The translations under genes were made by a program, and so were the position numbers. This document shows, piece by piece, positions 23,944-24,068 of a DNA stretch of 24,068 bases. How positions within the stretch are numbered: the stretch's first letter is position 1; each line of letters starts with the position of its first letter. Below the pieces are notes generated by a model. The model was not told where the DNA came from and searched no databases. It saw only the letters and a list, made by a program, of their open reading frames with translations. Source of the stretch: UBA1535 sp002323775 (GTDB taxonomy: Bacteria; Bacillota; Clostridia; Tissierellales; Sedimentibacteraceae); assembly GCA_031993545.1 (NCBI GenBank), contig DAMAHZ010000050.1:1-24068 (forward strand). The letters are read 5' to 3'.

Positions 23944-24068
23944 TTAACTTTTTTGTTTAGATATTTTAACCATACTTGGTCTTATAACTTTTTCATTAAC
24001 TAAATAACCTTTTTGGAAAACCTCTATTACTGTGTCTTCCTCTTTATCTCCTATCACCTCAAATGCAA
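23944..24068 (-). CDS. grpE: GrpE, C-terminal part (runs off the window)
   Basis: The last 41 codons of a frame that ends at the stop 23944-23946, with the 5' end outside the window. The translation contains VIEVFQKGYLVNEKVIRPSM followed by VKISKQKS. This is the conserved C-terminal beta domain of GrpE, the nucleotide exchange factor of DnaK. It lies 35 bases upstream of dnaK on the same strand, matching the grpE-dnaK-dnaJ order. Confidence 0.95.
   Translation of the reverse strand, partial: AFEVIGDKEEDTVIEVFQKGYLVNEKVIRPSMVKISKQKS

Overview
The window looks like chromosomal DNA of a low-GC, strictly anaerobic member of the Clostridia that ferments amino acids. The signs are AT-rich sequence, AGGAGG-type ribosome sites, a one-piece pyruvate:ferredoxin oxidoreductase, several [FeFe]-hydrogenase genes, two lysine-fermentation enzymes (Kce and Kal), HPr kinase and the dnaK-dnaJ heat-shock block. 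The genus cannot be fixed from sequence reading alone. Nearly all genes lie on the minus strand. The exception is a short plus-strand block at 15.5-17.4 kb. I saw no rRNA, tRNA, insertion sequence, CRISPR array or phage gene.

Layout from left to right. 0.1-1.6 kb holds a lipoprotein with a C-terminal copper-amine-oxidase-N-like domain. 1.7-6.3 kb is a four-gene operon (minus strand): a thioredoxin-like [2Fe-2S] protein, an [FeFe]-hydrogenase-like protein with a PAS domain, a SpoIIE/PP2C-type phosphatase, and a second [FeFe]-hydrogenase-like protein. It is read from a consensus TTGACA-N17-TATAAT promoter, with an almost perfect Rex (NADH/NAD+) operator just upstream. This is the most interesting system here: it looks like a redox-controlled hydrogen-sensing and signalling cassette of the kind known as sensory hydrogenases or Hfs clusters in other Clostridia. 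6.7-8.7 kb holds an unrecognised 180-residue protein, then an unrecognised 96-residue protein co-transcribed with kce. 8.8-10.1 kb holds a cytoplasmic GH29 alpha-L-fucosidase. 10.25-13.8 kb holds nifJ, with a cysteine-rich insertion and an unusual inverted repeat bracketing its promoter. 14.2-15.15 kb holds hprK.

The plus-strand block is glsA (glutaminase), a small antibiotic-biosynthesis-monooxygenase-type protein, and a flavin-reductase-like protein. It ends at a bidirectional terminator shared with the minus-strand genes beyond. Those are an acyl-CoA thioesterase, secF-secD (4-base overlap), kal with its own strong promoter, then dnaJ, dnaK and the 3' end of grpE, which runs off the window.

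Taken together, the genes suggest amino-acid and pyruvate fermentation. Lysine is cleaved through Kce and Kal, glutamine is deamidated, and pyruvate is oxidised by NifJ to acetyl-CoA plus reduced ferredoxin. Electrons may leave as hydrogen, with Rex and the sensory hydrogenase cassette reporting redox state. Several intergenic hairpins share an AAAGGAT stem or are unusually long and lack a T-tract; they are listed separately.
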